Assembly: GCA_001599595.1 (NCBI GenBank)
Contig: BCHH01000001.1
Location: 4,717,818 to 4,781,817 of the forward strand
Length of the DNA stretch: 64,000 nucleotides
Reading direction: 5' to 3'
Source: Beverwykella pulmonaria
Taxonomy: Eukaryota > Ascomycota > Dothideomycetes > Pleosporales > Melanommataceae
Both the position numbers and the translations under genes were made by a program. This document shows positions 33,414 to 44,197 of this stretch, piece by piece (the first letter of the stretch is position 1; each line of letters begins with the position of its first letter). The notes under the pieces are model-generated. The model saw nothing but the letters and a program-made list of their open reading frames with translations. It made no database searches and was not told where the DNA came from.

Positions 33414-34754
33414 ATAGTGTATATTGTGTGAGTATATGGCATGTGTTCTAACATGTGTTCTAAACGAAGATGTCCAGGTGCAAAGCGGGAATATAGTGCA
33501 GCGGACTGATTAGTCAATGGCATATCCACGTGACCTATAGTAGTGTTCTGGGCTTAAATTCGATGACTTCATGGCCATTACCCAGCTACCCTTTGTTCCA
33601 CATACTCTTACATAGTGCTGGTTTCCCTGACAGGACTTAGTGATATGAGCCGCTGTGTTATTGGTGCTCCTGAACAATTCACCGGTAATGCTCGCGCGTT
33701 CGTGACCCGTGTCGCAGAAGCCAGGCTGAGCATGACAACAGAAGGGACACTGCATCCTATTAATTTAGCTAGGTAAATTTGTCGGACCACATTCGAAATA
33801 CGACCATGCATCATCCGGCACTTTGGGTGCCATGGTAGCAGTAACAGTTTTGAAAATTGAGAGATACCTGAAGACCGTGCCAGAAGAAGAGACTATCTTC
33901 ACCGGTGCGGGGTTGTGACATGTGCAAGGCTAAGCCAATCTATGACTCAACAAATTATGAACCTCCGAAGCCAGAACGGTGGCGGTGCTCTTAAAACTGC
34001 CTAAAGTTTGCCAGCGCTAGCAGGGACGCGGCTGACCACTCCGGCCATGGTGTTTGCGGGAGAGATGATGATATTTCCTCCTTAGTAGACCAGTTAGCAG
34101 GCCTAATCACGTCCTAATCTCAAAAGGAAACACTAATGGGTCATTCCACCAACGTTTCCGTGCCGAGGGTATTCCTATCAACCCTGAACGGCTGCTTATT
34201 GTTTCGCTTGACAAAGAGACAAATTTGTTGCTAAGTTTTCGGGTCCGGTAAGATCCTTCGGTCTCGTTGTCGAATAGTAGAGACGTCCTTCTTACAAGAG
34301 GAAGTCATCCCGGAATCGGAACTACAGTCCAGAACTTCAATCCACGCGCCATCAATGTGTCGGTCCTTGGTTGCCTCAGACGTTCAAGGTAGGAATAGAC
34401 GGTGATACAGAAGTTAAAAAATTCAGTCTCCCCTTAGCATGCCTGATGAACCAGTAGGCGATATATCCCCAGTGGAATTCAATACTACGGACAAATTTCA
34501 TCAAATTTCAGTCCTTCTTTTGTTCTCCTATCCAATCCTTTGTCATTAAAGATTCACCGTTTTGCTTTAGATATCGGGAAATAATAAGCACTCCAACTAC
34601 GCAGATTTAGTTTCAAAAGGGGTTACCAAAACGTTTGATACCCGTAAATTTCCTTGCCGCCGAGCCAAGTGTTGACGCCACCATGCCTTTCATGCGTGAT
34701 CGAAAATATAGGTGTAGCTTAAAGTCACTGTGAAGTCTCTGAATTATATGTTAT
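33414..34754. other. Decayed intergenic sequence with short dispersed repeat
   Basis: About 1.3 kb with no sustained frame. A 54-bp block at 33490-33543 recurs, diverged, at 56049-56103. The stretch 33850-34740 reads like degraded coding sequence in mixed frames, but I cannot name a parent gene. Confidence 0.45.
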
Positions 34755-35100
34755 CTATATACTGTCTGCTCTCAAAGCTAGACCTTGATATTGAGGGCTC
34801 TGAGGTCCTAAATTAGATGGAAGTGGACTTGAACCCGGTGGAACACTAATCTTGATAGTGCCAATATCCGTGCGAATATATGAGCCGGAGATGTCAAACG
34901 AGATACGGTGAAGCCCTTTGCTAATACTGAGCGTCTGGAGGCAGGCGCCGCTGCTTGCATCTCAGATCTTGACCGTCCCATGATGACGCCAACGCGAGAC
35001 AGGCCCGAGTTGTTTGAGAAGGCTACCGAGTTGACCGGACCGCGGTGGCCTTCAAGCGTCTGAAGGATGCTCCAAGCTTCGCGCGGGGGCAAATTTGTAA
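34755..35100 (-). pseudogene. WD40-repeat gene relic (NACHT-WD40-like C-terminus)
   Basis: On the minus strand one frame begins a canonical WD40 repeat (WSILQTLEGHRGPVNSVAFS). The repeat then continues only after two shifts of frame, through an LALASSWDG-like piece and a TVKI piece, where the expected Trp codon is TGA at 34964-34962. The C-terminal tail after the last blade (ACLQTLSISKGLHRISFDISG) stays open to a stop at 34755. Such last blades and tails are typical of fungal NACHT-WD40 (HET-E-like) proteins. With two frame breaks and a stop in about 350 bp, and no upstream NACHT seen, it is a relic. Confidence 0.75.
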
Positions 35101-35842
35101 GATATCCGGCTATGACCTCAAGATTGCAACAGGAACAGGTCGGCCGTCATCTCTGCTAGTGTGATCGAATGTTCGAGAATATATTTCTTAGAGACCTAAC
35201 GGTAGCAAATCCGCGTGCATAGCCGTGACCCTAGGTACGGCTAATTTTCTAGCTAACCTCCCCCGAAGAAGATGTAGGTACTTCAAATGTAGTATGGCTA
35301 CCATTAGAGTATCAGCCGTTATGCTCAGCGGTTTCAGAGAAGGCAATTAGCGTCGGTCACAACCTCACAAAAGGTTCAACATCAAACCTTGATTGCCTCC
35401 CTCCTCTACTTTCCAATTACCACAGCTCTAACAGTGGCAATCCGCTGTGACAGCTTGCCACTGCAGTAGCTATTCATGAGGATGTATTCTTGACTGGTTG
35501 TTCTTCCATAGTTAAGATCGAAATGCAGATTCATGCCAAGCCAAATCCTTAGTCCGGCGGTCCTGCCGCATGCTCTTCCCAGTGACTAAGATTGCAAGTG
35601 CAAATGCAAGGAGCCGTTGGTTGTAAACTTGTACAGCAATCGATAACAGTCTAGGACCGGTCGGTTCTACTTCGCTCTAGTGATTCTTTGAAAAAAGAAA
35701 TGTCTGATGTCCATGACAGTTCCGAGCGTTCTGCGTCGGATATTATATTTGAAGGAAGAGCCGTCAAGTTTTCACTATTTAAGACGGTAAAAGCGATATG
35801 GCCGACTTGAGCTTATTCACGCCGAATATGGAGAAGCAAAGA
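35101..35842. other. Intergenic sequence with dispersed repeat relic
   Basis: About 740 bp between the WD40 relic and the kinase 3' end. A block at about 35451-35555 recurs in diverged form at 55866-55975. No open frame of note. Confidence 0.45.
35451..35555. repeat. Diverged dispersed repeat, copy 1
   Basis: Shares with 55866-55975 the anchors TATTCATGAGGATGT, AGTTAAGA and ATTCATGC..AGCCA in the same order and near-equal spacing. The identity between anchors is low, so this is an old copy. Element type unknown. Confidence 0.55.
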
Positions 35843-37440
35843 TCATCCAATTTTTGCTTTCTTGGGGTTGGGATATGGCAGCAGGTTCACAGCTCCCTCC
35901 CCCCTCTGCTGTTCTGCCGCAAATTCCAAGGAAATGACATTTGCGGCATCTCTGGCGGACATTCGTAACCCAGGGTCCGGATTCAACATCTTCTTGCAGC
36001 AGTCAGCCATCACTGATCCATTCTCGTCCAGCATTTCGTGATAATAGTGGAGAACAGGCCCTGGTTCAATTCGACCTTGAGTGATCTCCCGCGTGAGGAG
36101 CTCGTATCCTACAAGACCGCATGCCCAATAATCTACCGCTAGACCATGCAGAAGGCCTTCTCGTTGCTCAGGTGCAAGGTATGGGACAGTACCAGGACGA
36201 TCGTACAGAATCTCCAACTGGTCAGATGCACATCCGAAGTCGGAGATCAATGCTTCGGGGGGGTCGTAGCTCCGAATCAGTATGTTGCCGGGTTTGATAT
36301 CCCGATGACATAGGCCTTGATCATGGAGAAAGGCAACACCTTCGAGGAGGTTGCAAAAGAAGATTGCGCGGCGAGATTCCGGCAGGGCTGAGGTAGTGAT
36401 TGAGTGAAACGTGGCGTTCAACAAAGGGGAGAAGATAATATATTCATCTGTGATGTCCCCCATGGCTTTGGGATCCCACGAATCGCTCAGCAAATACTTG
36501 ATTCTTGCCTTCGAAAGTTAGCACAAATCCCCAAGAGCACGGACGGCAAACTTACGATCTCAATCGCACTCCGACACTCTACTCGGCGAATGTGGAAAGG
36601 GCTTGCGATACCCGCATGTGAGAGCTTCGATATGCGCTCAGCCATCAATACCTCATGTTCAATCTTTTTGGCGTTGAATTTGGTCTTCAAAAGCTGTTTT
36701 GCAGCCGCAGGACGCCCATCTGCAGCATGTGTAACCATGTACACGGTTCCGTAAGTACCCTTTGAGATGGCATGTTGGACAACCCATTCTCCAAATCGCG
36801 AATCCAACTCTCGTGGTGTTGGAAGAATGAATGGGTTCTTCTCTTGGAGAACCCGGGAGAAGTAGGCTTTCAATTCAACCTGAAACTGGTCTTCTTCATT
36901 TGTTTCGCGGACGATATATTGAAGGGTGAAAGCACATTCGCCGAGCGTGATGGTGTTTTTGAAGGGAATAGCGCGTCGATCGTTGATGAAGTCGTCACCG
37001 TTAATCGTGCATCTCTTCCCTCTTTTATTACTTGCAATAAGAAAGAAGCCGGCTGCTCCTTTCACCCAGTTCAACCGCGCATGCTCGCCTGCAACGTCGT
37101 CTTTGCCTGCATCAAGTAGCAAAAGATCCACGCCACGATTGGATCCGAGATCAGCACGACCCTTGCCAATCCGCCAGCCAATTCGTGGGAATTCAGGCAA
37201 GGTATCCAACGAGAGTTCAAAGCAAGCAACCCGCCTATCGCGGAATTCTATTTCTGTGATGAAGGCGGAATGATGACCAGAGTTTAGTGCACGGGTCCTT
37301 TCGATTGCTGAGCATGCTGGTCGGTTAGTGGGGATAAGCCTCGCGAAGACGTAGTTGGGTATAGGATTGAGCTCAGGCTCAGGTGTATTTGGTTCTGTGG
37401 TGCTACCTCTGTAGTCGATGTCCAGTGAATAACTAGGCAT
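35843..37440 (-). CDS. FHA-domain plus Ser/Thr protein kinase
   Basis: Exon 1 is 36556..37440, the intron 36497..36555 (GTAAGT..CAAG, CTAAC branch-like site), exon 2 35843..36496; 512 aa from this Met, or 554 aa from Met at 37566. An FHA-like fold at about residues 90-175 has RIGWRIGKG, DVAGEHARLNWVKG and TITLGECAFTLQY. The kinase domain follows: glycine loop ISKGTYGTVY (225-234), Lys248 in AAAKQLL, HRD as LCHRDIKPGNILI, DFG as ISDFGCASD, and YLAPEQ. All catalytic residues are present, so it should be active; the FHA module implies phosphothreonine docking, as in Chk2/Rad53-like kinases, but overall similarity is to lineage-specific fungal kinases. A basic tail (NPKKAKIG) may be nuclear. The exact acceptor is uncertain by 12 nt, both choices being in frame. 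Confidence 0.85.
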
Positions 37441-37593
37441 TGTGGAAACATTTGTCGCGTCGATGCAAGGCAGCAGTGACTTGAAATTGCGGAGAATGTG
37501 CACGTGCAGATCAGCGGGCCAAGACCGGAGTTTACCGACCTCGTCTTTTGAAGTAGGAACACTCATCACTACAACTCTCACAGCATCATCGCA

Positions 37594-38220
37594 ATGGATT
37601 TTCTCGCTCAACTTGACGAGAGGCTTCTCGAACAGTCACAGCCCAAAAGCCGTCTCGCACCCTACTTCGAAGCCCATCTACTGTTTCAGGACACCTACCA
37701 CACCCCCTCGCCATCGCCGCCGTCGTCGCCAGAACCCGAACAGACGACCACGAGGACCTCAAAACGCACGCGATCGCCAGCGCCACGAGCGATAAAGCGC
37801 AAGCTGGAACCAGAGGGCGAAGGCTACAACATTGGCGTGTCGCGCAAAAGGCGGAGACGAACAACTTTGGGGGTAAACGCTGCACCCTCTCCGCCCACGA
37901 CAGACGACTCCCTTCCCTCTTCACAGCAACCCCAACGCACATCGAACGAAGTCAGCGCCATTGAGGCATCTCATGAGCCTTATATCCGACTGAAATGCAT
38001 GCACTTGTCTACCGGCGCTGCGCCCTCACCGCCCGCATCCCCTGAACCCCAGCCGACACAGCAAACGGCGGCTTCGACGAAGAGGCGCAAGTTCGCTAGC
38101 TCCTCAAGCGCATCCAAGTCTAACTCTAGTAAATGCCCCTTGCGGCAACCATCATCAATGATAGTTGGGAAATACTCGTTAAGGTGGACTGCCATACGAG
38201 CAAGAAGAGGGAAAGGATAG
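37594..38220 (+). CDS. Disordered basic, Pro/Ser-rich protein, probably 3'-truncated
   Basis: ORF of 208 aa opening only 28 bp from the alternative start (37566) of the divergent kinase gene. It begins with a helix-forming segment (MDFLAQLDERLLEQSQ), then alternates Ser-Pro-rich tracts (SPSPPSSPEPEQ; APSPPASPEPQPTQQ) with nuclear-localisation-like clusters (KRKLEPEG, SRKRRRRTT, STKRRKF). No domain is recognised. The last ~25 codons change character, and another frame over 38150-38240 looks more protein-like just before the transposon-type terminus at 38233, so the original 3' end may have been lost or frame-shifted by that insertion. Reality of the N-terminal part is likely; function unknown. 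Confidence 0.5.
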   Translation: MDFLAQLDERLLEQSQPKSRLAPYFEAHLLFQDTYHTPSPSPPSSPEPEQTTTRTSKRTRSPAPRAIKRKLEPEGEGYNIGVSRKRRRRTTLGVNAAPSPPTTDDSLPSSQQPQRTSNEVSAIEASHEPYIRLKCMHLSTGAAPSPPASPEPQPTQQTAASTKRRKFASSSSASKSNSSKCPLRQPSSMIVGKYSLRWTAIRARRGKG

Positions 38221-38232
38221 AGTTTGCATATA

Positions 38233-38388
38233 CAGTAGACTCTCGTTATAACGATGTTCGTTTTAGCGATATTCACGATATAGCGATATTTTTCGCTTGC
38301 ATGGATTCAAATACACCCAAACTACCCCTGTATTCGATATTCGATATCTAATAAACCTCTCACCCCAAATATCGTTATAACTACTATG
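38233..38388. mobile_element. Pogo/Tc1-like MITE relic
   Basis: It starts after TA with CAGTAGACTCTCGTTATAAC, the form of pogo-class terminal inverted repeats, and ends near ATCGTTATAACTACTATG (about 38371-38388), an imperfect reverse complement lacking the GAGAGTC part. Internal GCGATAT motifs repeat several times. No transposase frame fits in about 155 bp, so it is a non-autonomous or internally deleted copy. Confidence 0.55.
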
Positions 38389-38738
38389 GGACGCAAAGGG
38401 ATTTCTGGGTTATATTCAGATGATATTGGCAAGCGTTCGTCTCCGATAGCTATCAAGGCAGCGAGGGGCGAGGAAGAAGGCTCCACTAGGACAGAAGGTG
38501 CTCTGCCAAACTTTTTGGGTGGGTGGCTAATTAATTAGTAAACTGGGGAAGGCTGAAGGCAACATGCTTGGTGGTCTCCACGCGGATTCGTTCTATCATT
38601 GAGCTAGCAACCATTTAGAACGTGGAGTGTAAGCATTAATGATACAAATTAGCAACAGTTCACAGCTTAGAAGCCATCTGCCGTATTGCATACAGAGGTG
38701 TTTTAGTCCAAATACGACGACCATTCTTCATAGCCCAT
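38389..38738. other. Intergenic region 3' of the DUF4470-MYND gene
   Basis: About 350 bp of AT-rich sequence between the MITE relic and the stop of the next gene on the minus strand. Nothing else is visible. Confidence 0.4.
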
Positions 38739-41700
38739 TTAGCTTTTATCCGCTAGTATATTACAGGCCCGCTTGTGCTCTCCCTCCTTCCAGTCCTTTA
38801 CCTGGCATCCCTTTGAACAATATCTCGCAACCTTGCACTTACCGCACTTGAAAAGCGGCTGACTGCCTGCCCCTTCCTTCCTGCCACATGTAAAGCAACC
38901 CTCTTTATCAAGTTTGAGGCCAGCCATGCTTCCGGCAGCCTGCCCAACCGCTGCGTCGGTAAATAATGAACTTAAGTCAACACTCTCATCCACGAATGGC
39001 ACCGAAAAGCATGGAGCGATCGCCACGCGAACGCAGAACTTCGCCACCCTGTCCCATAGCGGCACTTCGGGTTTGTAACCCTCAGGGAACTTCCCCAAGC
39101 CGCACGAGCACAAAAACTGTTCGCCAGCCCTAATCGAAAGCGGCATCGATGCGCCATCCACACCATACTCGCACGATGGAGCGTGCTTCCAGTCGCGGCA
39201 CCGCTCGACGAAAGCCAGCACCGCGTGCTTCCATAGTAATAGCTCGGCGTCGTCGACAAAGATCGACACGATGCCGCTACGACGCAGTCGGGCTAAGAAA
39301 TTTTCAAGCTGAGGCACCACTCCGGTTGCCAGTGGCAACAGGGCTGCATCAATGGTAATGCTCTGGCTAGCAAGATCGAGCCGCACCGAGGACGCAAAGA
39401 CCAGCAAGTGTATACCACCACCGGTGCGGTTATCAATGCCAAATACGGTGTGCCGTGGCGCACCTCCAATGCCACTCACGTGCGAGAACATGCTTAGGAG
39501 TGAGTCCTTGAAGTTGACATGGGCATCCTTACAAGTGGTTTCTAATATGCGACAACGCTCTCTTTTCGAACGCTCTCTCGCAGACCACATGGCAGAGAGG
39601 TGCGTGGTTATCCACACTAACTCTAAACTCCTTCTAAGGTCGAGAGTCGGGAGGCAGTCTAGCTTCACGTATGGGAGGCTTTCGAGGACTGGTATGCCTT
39701 GCTGGAGGAGGACTGTGAAGGTAGAATCTGTACGGTCTGACAGTGACGCTGGCGAGGCAACTGTCGCGATAAATTCTACATAGCAAGACTTCCTTGCAAT
39801 TCTTGTCTTGCCGCCGGACATGGCCAATGGCATAGGCAGCCAGATTTCCTGACGAAATGACCCTGATCCGACATTGAGTTGAACCTGGAATGGACATAGC
39901 TGCTTCATATTGACGACAGCCCCAGATCGCAGAAGCCCCTCGCCATCGGTAGAATCAAGGTCCAGGTGAATAGTAAGTGTGGCTATCTTCGTTACTGCAC
40001 TGTCGAATGATGCATAAAGGCCGACTTTGGCTGCTTGAGAATCAGAGAACCCCTTCGAACCAATACCGTAGTGAACCAACTCAGTAGGAATGGGGTTACA
40101 ATCCTTTGGATCGCCCAATGCCGGCATATAGCCTTCTAAACCCGGAGGATGTAAAGTGAGGAAGACGTCTTTGGCCGCAAGTATTGATTTATGGATCTCA
40201 AGGAACAGCCCAAGCTCTCTTGCAAGCAACATCGATGTTGGCGTCGACTTCAGAGCAAAAACTACTTTAGTCGAGAGATCGGCGTCAGAGAGGACGATCC
40301 AAGTAGGTACGAGGGTGGAGACGATCAAAGGGCTATTCCCTTGCCATTCTTTTTGATCCGCTTCCACATAAATAGCGAAATCATCCGTGTTCTTAATCCC
40401 TCTGGTTCGAACATCCCCAAACCCAAGCTGGAGGTCTGGAAAGATGCTTTGCCGACCGTCATACAATTCAAGCATGATGTGACAGATTGGGCTTCCAAAT
40501 TCTGTTGGTGATTTTTTCTGAAATACTGCAAGCCTATGGTGTGGGACGACGACAGTGAGCCATAGTGTAGACGGTATGCTTTGCCAGTTTCGAAGTGGGC
40601 TATCCTTCAAATTGTGCCTTAATCCAGCCATTTCGGGTTCGTAGGCCATTTCCGTCTGAAGTCCAGATACGTGTAAATGAACATAGAGTTCTTGCATATA
40701 GTGAGCTCCCATTTCCAATTGTCGATCGGTTTCCAACTTATTGTAGAAAAATTGGATGAAGCTATCCCAGTCTACGCACTGTGTTTTCTTGATCAGGCGC
40801 AAGATCGCAACCAGGCCAGCTCGAGTATAGCGTTCATACTGCCTGTGGAATAATTGAACCGGATTTTTAAAGAGCCGGTTAGCCCAACTGTCGTCCTGAA
40901 ACATCTGTAGGTACATTTTATAGATGAAGTACGCAAGCTCCTTGGAGTCAAACTTAACGGCTGAAGAGGCCGTACTTTTCCAAACCATAATGTATCGAGA
41001 TTGCTTCGAGGGGTTCATTGTGTCCACCATGTCCACCATGTCCATCATAGACTCATCGAAAGTTGAGAAGGTGGTTGTGTTGGTCCAGTATTGGACAGGC
41101 TTAAGCCCAAAGAGGATCGAAACTGTTGAAAGATCACCACAAAGGAGTGTCTCAGCATATGTGTTGATACTTTCATCTCGCAACACCAATATCTCTGTGG
41201 AGATTGTTGAACTAGCTGCAGGTGCTAGGAGCGGCGCGCACGCTGCCAGAATGTTTAAGGGGCCCAAGTGATCGACTAAATTGGATGTATCGATCACATC
41301 GAAGACAGTCGGGGCGGAACCTTCTGGAGAATAGTCATCCGAGTCCAATATAAGCGGCTCGTAGTGCCAACCGTCGCGATAGAAGCAAGCCGTTCCGCTG
41401 CCTCGATGAAGTCGCTGATGTTGTAAGGCATGGCAGAATGCCAGAGCATCCGAGGCTACAAAGCGAATGACTAGGTCTCCGCTAGCACGGCGAAAGCTCT
41501 CGCCCCATGCGCGGAACTCGCTCATCACTGCCCGGTCGATATTCTTTAGACCGCCGATGTTCGAAGGCCCCGGCCCTAGAGGAGAATCTTTAGCCAAGCG
41601 GGCATACCCTGTTGCAAGATGAAACCCTAGGAACGGGCATGTGCCATAGTGTAGGGCCAGAGTCTGGTGTAATCCTCCAAACATTGGATTAAGCGATTTG

Positions 41701-42565
41701 GACTCGGTAAGCAACCGCTTGTCAGCAATTGCCACCCCATTTTTCCAATAATCTGATTGAATTTTTGGGATGTCCGTAAAGGCCAGCATCGCGCACGGAG
41801 TTGCAGAGCGGATACCGGATAAAACAATGCCATCCCCGACCATTTTTCTATGTAGATCGTGTGCCTTCTTAACCCCGGCCTTCAGTTGCTTCTGTTGCTC
41901 CTGGTAAGCGCGCCCATCAGAAGGACTGAGCGCGTAATACCTCCAGAGCCGAACCACCCGGTGAAAGGTGGCGGTGTCGCAGAATCGTAACAGGCTCCCA
42001 TATTGACCTTTGTGCCACTCTTCCATCGATGTAGCCAGGGTCTTCAACTTGTTCGCTTGCATTTGAAGTAGATTCAGCGACTTAGCATCAAGCTTTGCGT
42101 GATAGTAGACATTCCAAATTAGTTCGGAGTTTTTGCTGTCCAGGTCATCGAGAAAAAGAGTGTAGAGGAGCATGTTTCGGGCTGTTTTGAGCTTAGAAAA
42201 TTGACTAAATGCTAGAAGGCATACACTACCTGCAATCTCTGCCTCTATATCACAACATGTTATATCGAGCTTGCTGGCATCTATGCAACATTAACGCATG
42301 AGTGGTATACGCTGACACGTCTAGAACTCTTAAGGCTTTTAAGAAACTGCTGTATCGACCCAGGGCCCATCAATGAAAGATGTATTTGCTTACCCGAGGT
42401 CAGTCGAGAGTAAGTCGTGAAGAGAACACTGCGAGCATCTCCACATCCAAGCAGCAATAGTGCAGCATCTTGACCCGGCGGCACAGTTTGACTGTAGCAA
42501 ACAGCAGGCGTGTTTCCTACAGGGTAGAAGTATGAGAGTGTCTCAATATGGGCGGGCTTCAACAT
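38739..42565 (-). CDS. DUF4470 plus C-terminal MYND zinc-finger protein
   Basis: Three exons: 42394..42565, 42230..42280 and 38739..42181, with introns of 113 and 48 nt; 3666 nt in total, 1221 aa. Splicing builds the DUF4470 signature: PVGNTPAVC, LLLLGCGDARSVLFTTYSR, then LDITCCDIEAEIAARNMLLY across the 51-nt exon 2 and its junctions. This was the evidence used to place the exons. A long middle region (RLWRYYALSPSDGRAYQEQ, FLGFHLATGYARLA, and several beta-rich stretches) has no other domain I know. The C-terminus is a MYND finger at about 1170-1214 (CFTCGRKE...CGKC...YCSKGCQ...H...C), a protein-interaction Zn module binding Pro-rich ligands. Fungi carry many DUF4470-MYND proteins of unknown role. 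Divergent from the second MYND gene at 44198. Confidence 0.88.
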
Positions 42566-43794
42566 CGTTTACTGGTGGCAGTGTGAAATCACCAAGGAGG
42601 CATGAGGTTGAAGCGTAATGGTGGATGTTAGCAGTAATACTTGCACTGAAGACCGCTCCACGCAGTTCACGCACAAAAGCAAATACATGCAGGGCACCGC
42701 CCGCAAATTTGGAGGTCAGACCACTGAACTGCACTTCAATGTGGCAGATGGCTACAAGCACGCGAAAGAGCTGGAAGAGGTCGATCGCTGTCCTCCGTAG
42801 CCTCTTAGCTTCCTCCGATCTGAATGGATCACTTTAATTGGGATCAAAGCGGCGATTGGCGTATGCAAATTCCGAGACCACTATGATTACATGAGACCAA
42901 TGTTATTGTTAGCTTATGTTAACGTGTGAAACGCGGGCGTGTTGCAAAGGGAGCAACTCATCAAGGTTGTCGCAATTTGTGCACTCGGCATCTTTCTTAC
43001 CTCCTTTCACTCGCCAGCTCCTCCTTGCCGCCTCCACTGTCTGCGCCATCGTGCTTCCACATTGTGAGCCCGCACGAGTGGTAAGTCGAGCCAATTCTCG
43101 AGGTAGTGTTTCACAGCAGTGGCAGTGATGGGCTGTAGTTTCTGTTACGTCATTACGAGCTTTTGCGGAGAAATCCTTTCTCGGACACATATCTGACTCA
43201 TTTCTGGCTCATTTCTCGGACTCATTGTGGAGGATCTCCCGTACGTTCAAAAGCAGAACAACGTGACCTATAAACTACTTTTAGTTCCTTCTGCTCTTCT
43301 GATCAATGTTTGACCGATCGAGAAGCTGTTCGCACTTGTCGGGGTGCATAGCTGCGGCGTGGAGACTGTCTTAATCTATCGGGGGCCAATGACACGGTCC
43401 TTTGAGTGGACCTTTTGGTGTCTGCAAAAAAGGTAAAATCATGTCAAATCGCAACGTAAGTCGAAAATCATATCTACAGGAGAATCTCTCTGGAACACTC
43501 CGCTAGCGCAGCCATGGCGTTTGTTGAAAGAGTGAAGCGGGGACAGAGAGGGTGGGGGCGGTCGATTCGATCCAAAATAGTTAACAGCATCTCGAACGAC
43601 TACACAAGGCTCATGATCAAGGACCCCATCTAGTCAATGCCTAGTATGTTCGACATTGGAGTTGTCGGAGCTAACCGCCGAGTTAAGTCTATTCTTGCTC
43701 GCATTTTTGGAATGTAGAAATCGAGACACAGGAACGGGTCGTATAACGGAGAAAGTTATTTGTACATGTTAGCGTGTTAAATGTGCACATCAGC

Positions 43795-44028
43795 ATGGCT
43801 AACCCGCATCACCTTTATTTCCTAGAGAATGCAACACTTGCGAAAAATCTGGATACATTGGAGACGGGAGCAGCAGGAACTACTCCTGCAGAGCTGCTTA
43901 CGATCCAGTAAAGGATTCATGACCTACCTGGCATCTTGAAGCGCTTTCGAGATAGTGAAAGCTTGAGCAGAATTTGCCTTTTGCAACGGGCATGGAGCCA
44001 CCCTGCTCGGTCTCGTTACCCCGCATAG
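43795..44028 (+). pseudogene. Small ORF interrupted by one in-frame TAA
   Basis: From ATG 43795 a coherent frame of 77 codons reads to a TAG at 44026 with a single internal TAA at 43909. Both sides look coding and continuous (PAELLTIQ before, RIHDLPGILKRFRDSESLSR after). If the stop was CAA, the change is C to T in a CpA context, the classic repeat-induced-point-mutation direction. No domain is recognised. It could equally be the end of an exon with an unusual junction. Confidence 0.35.
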
Positions 44029-44112
44029 AGCCACAGTTCAAACCTTTGCCAACACATACCGTAGCAGGAGTTCATCATCGCACTATTTTCCAACCTCTCT
44101 GGCCAAGAGCAC

Positions 44113-44162
44113 AACACACTTTCCAAGCATAACACACTTTCCGCACACACAACACACTTTCC
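44113..44162. repeat. Three copies of AACACACTTTCC upstream of the MYND gene
   Basis: The 12-mer occurs at 44113, 44131 and 44151, with spacing of 18 and 20 bp, ending 36 bp before the ATG. It probably lies in the 5' leader. Confidence 0.75.
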
Positions 44163-44197
44163 ACGCACAACGGTGTTTCCTCGCTACAGCACCTTCG

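Larger units (their letters stand above)
42566..44197. promoter_or_regulatory. Divergent intergenic region between two MYND genes
   Basis: About 1.6 kb with both promoters. It contains a broken small ORF (43795-44028) and a CA-rich tandem repeat just upstream of the second MYND gene (44113-44162). No other gene is visible. Confidence 0.5.

Noticed and set aside
36487..36496. Apparent Met start of the kinase C-terminal half near 36493
   Set aside because: The codon there is TTG inside exon 2; the two kinase halves are one spliced gene.
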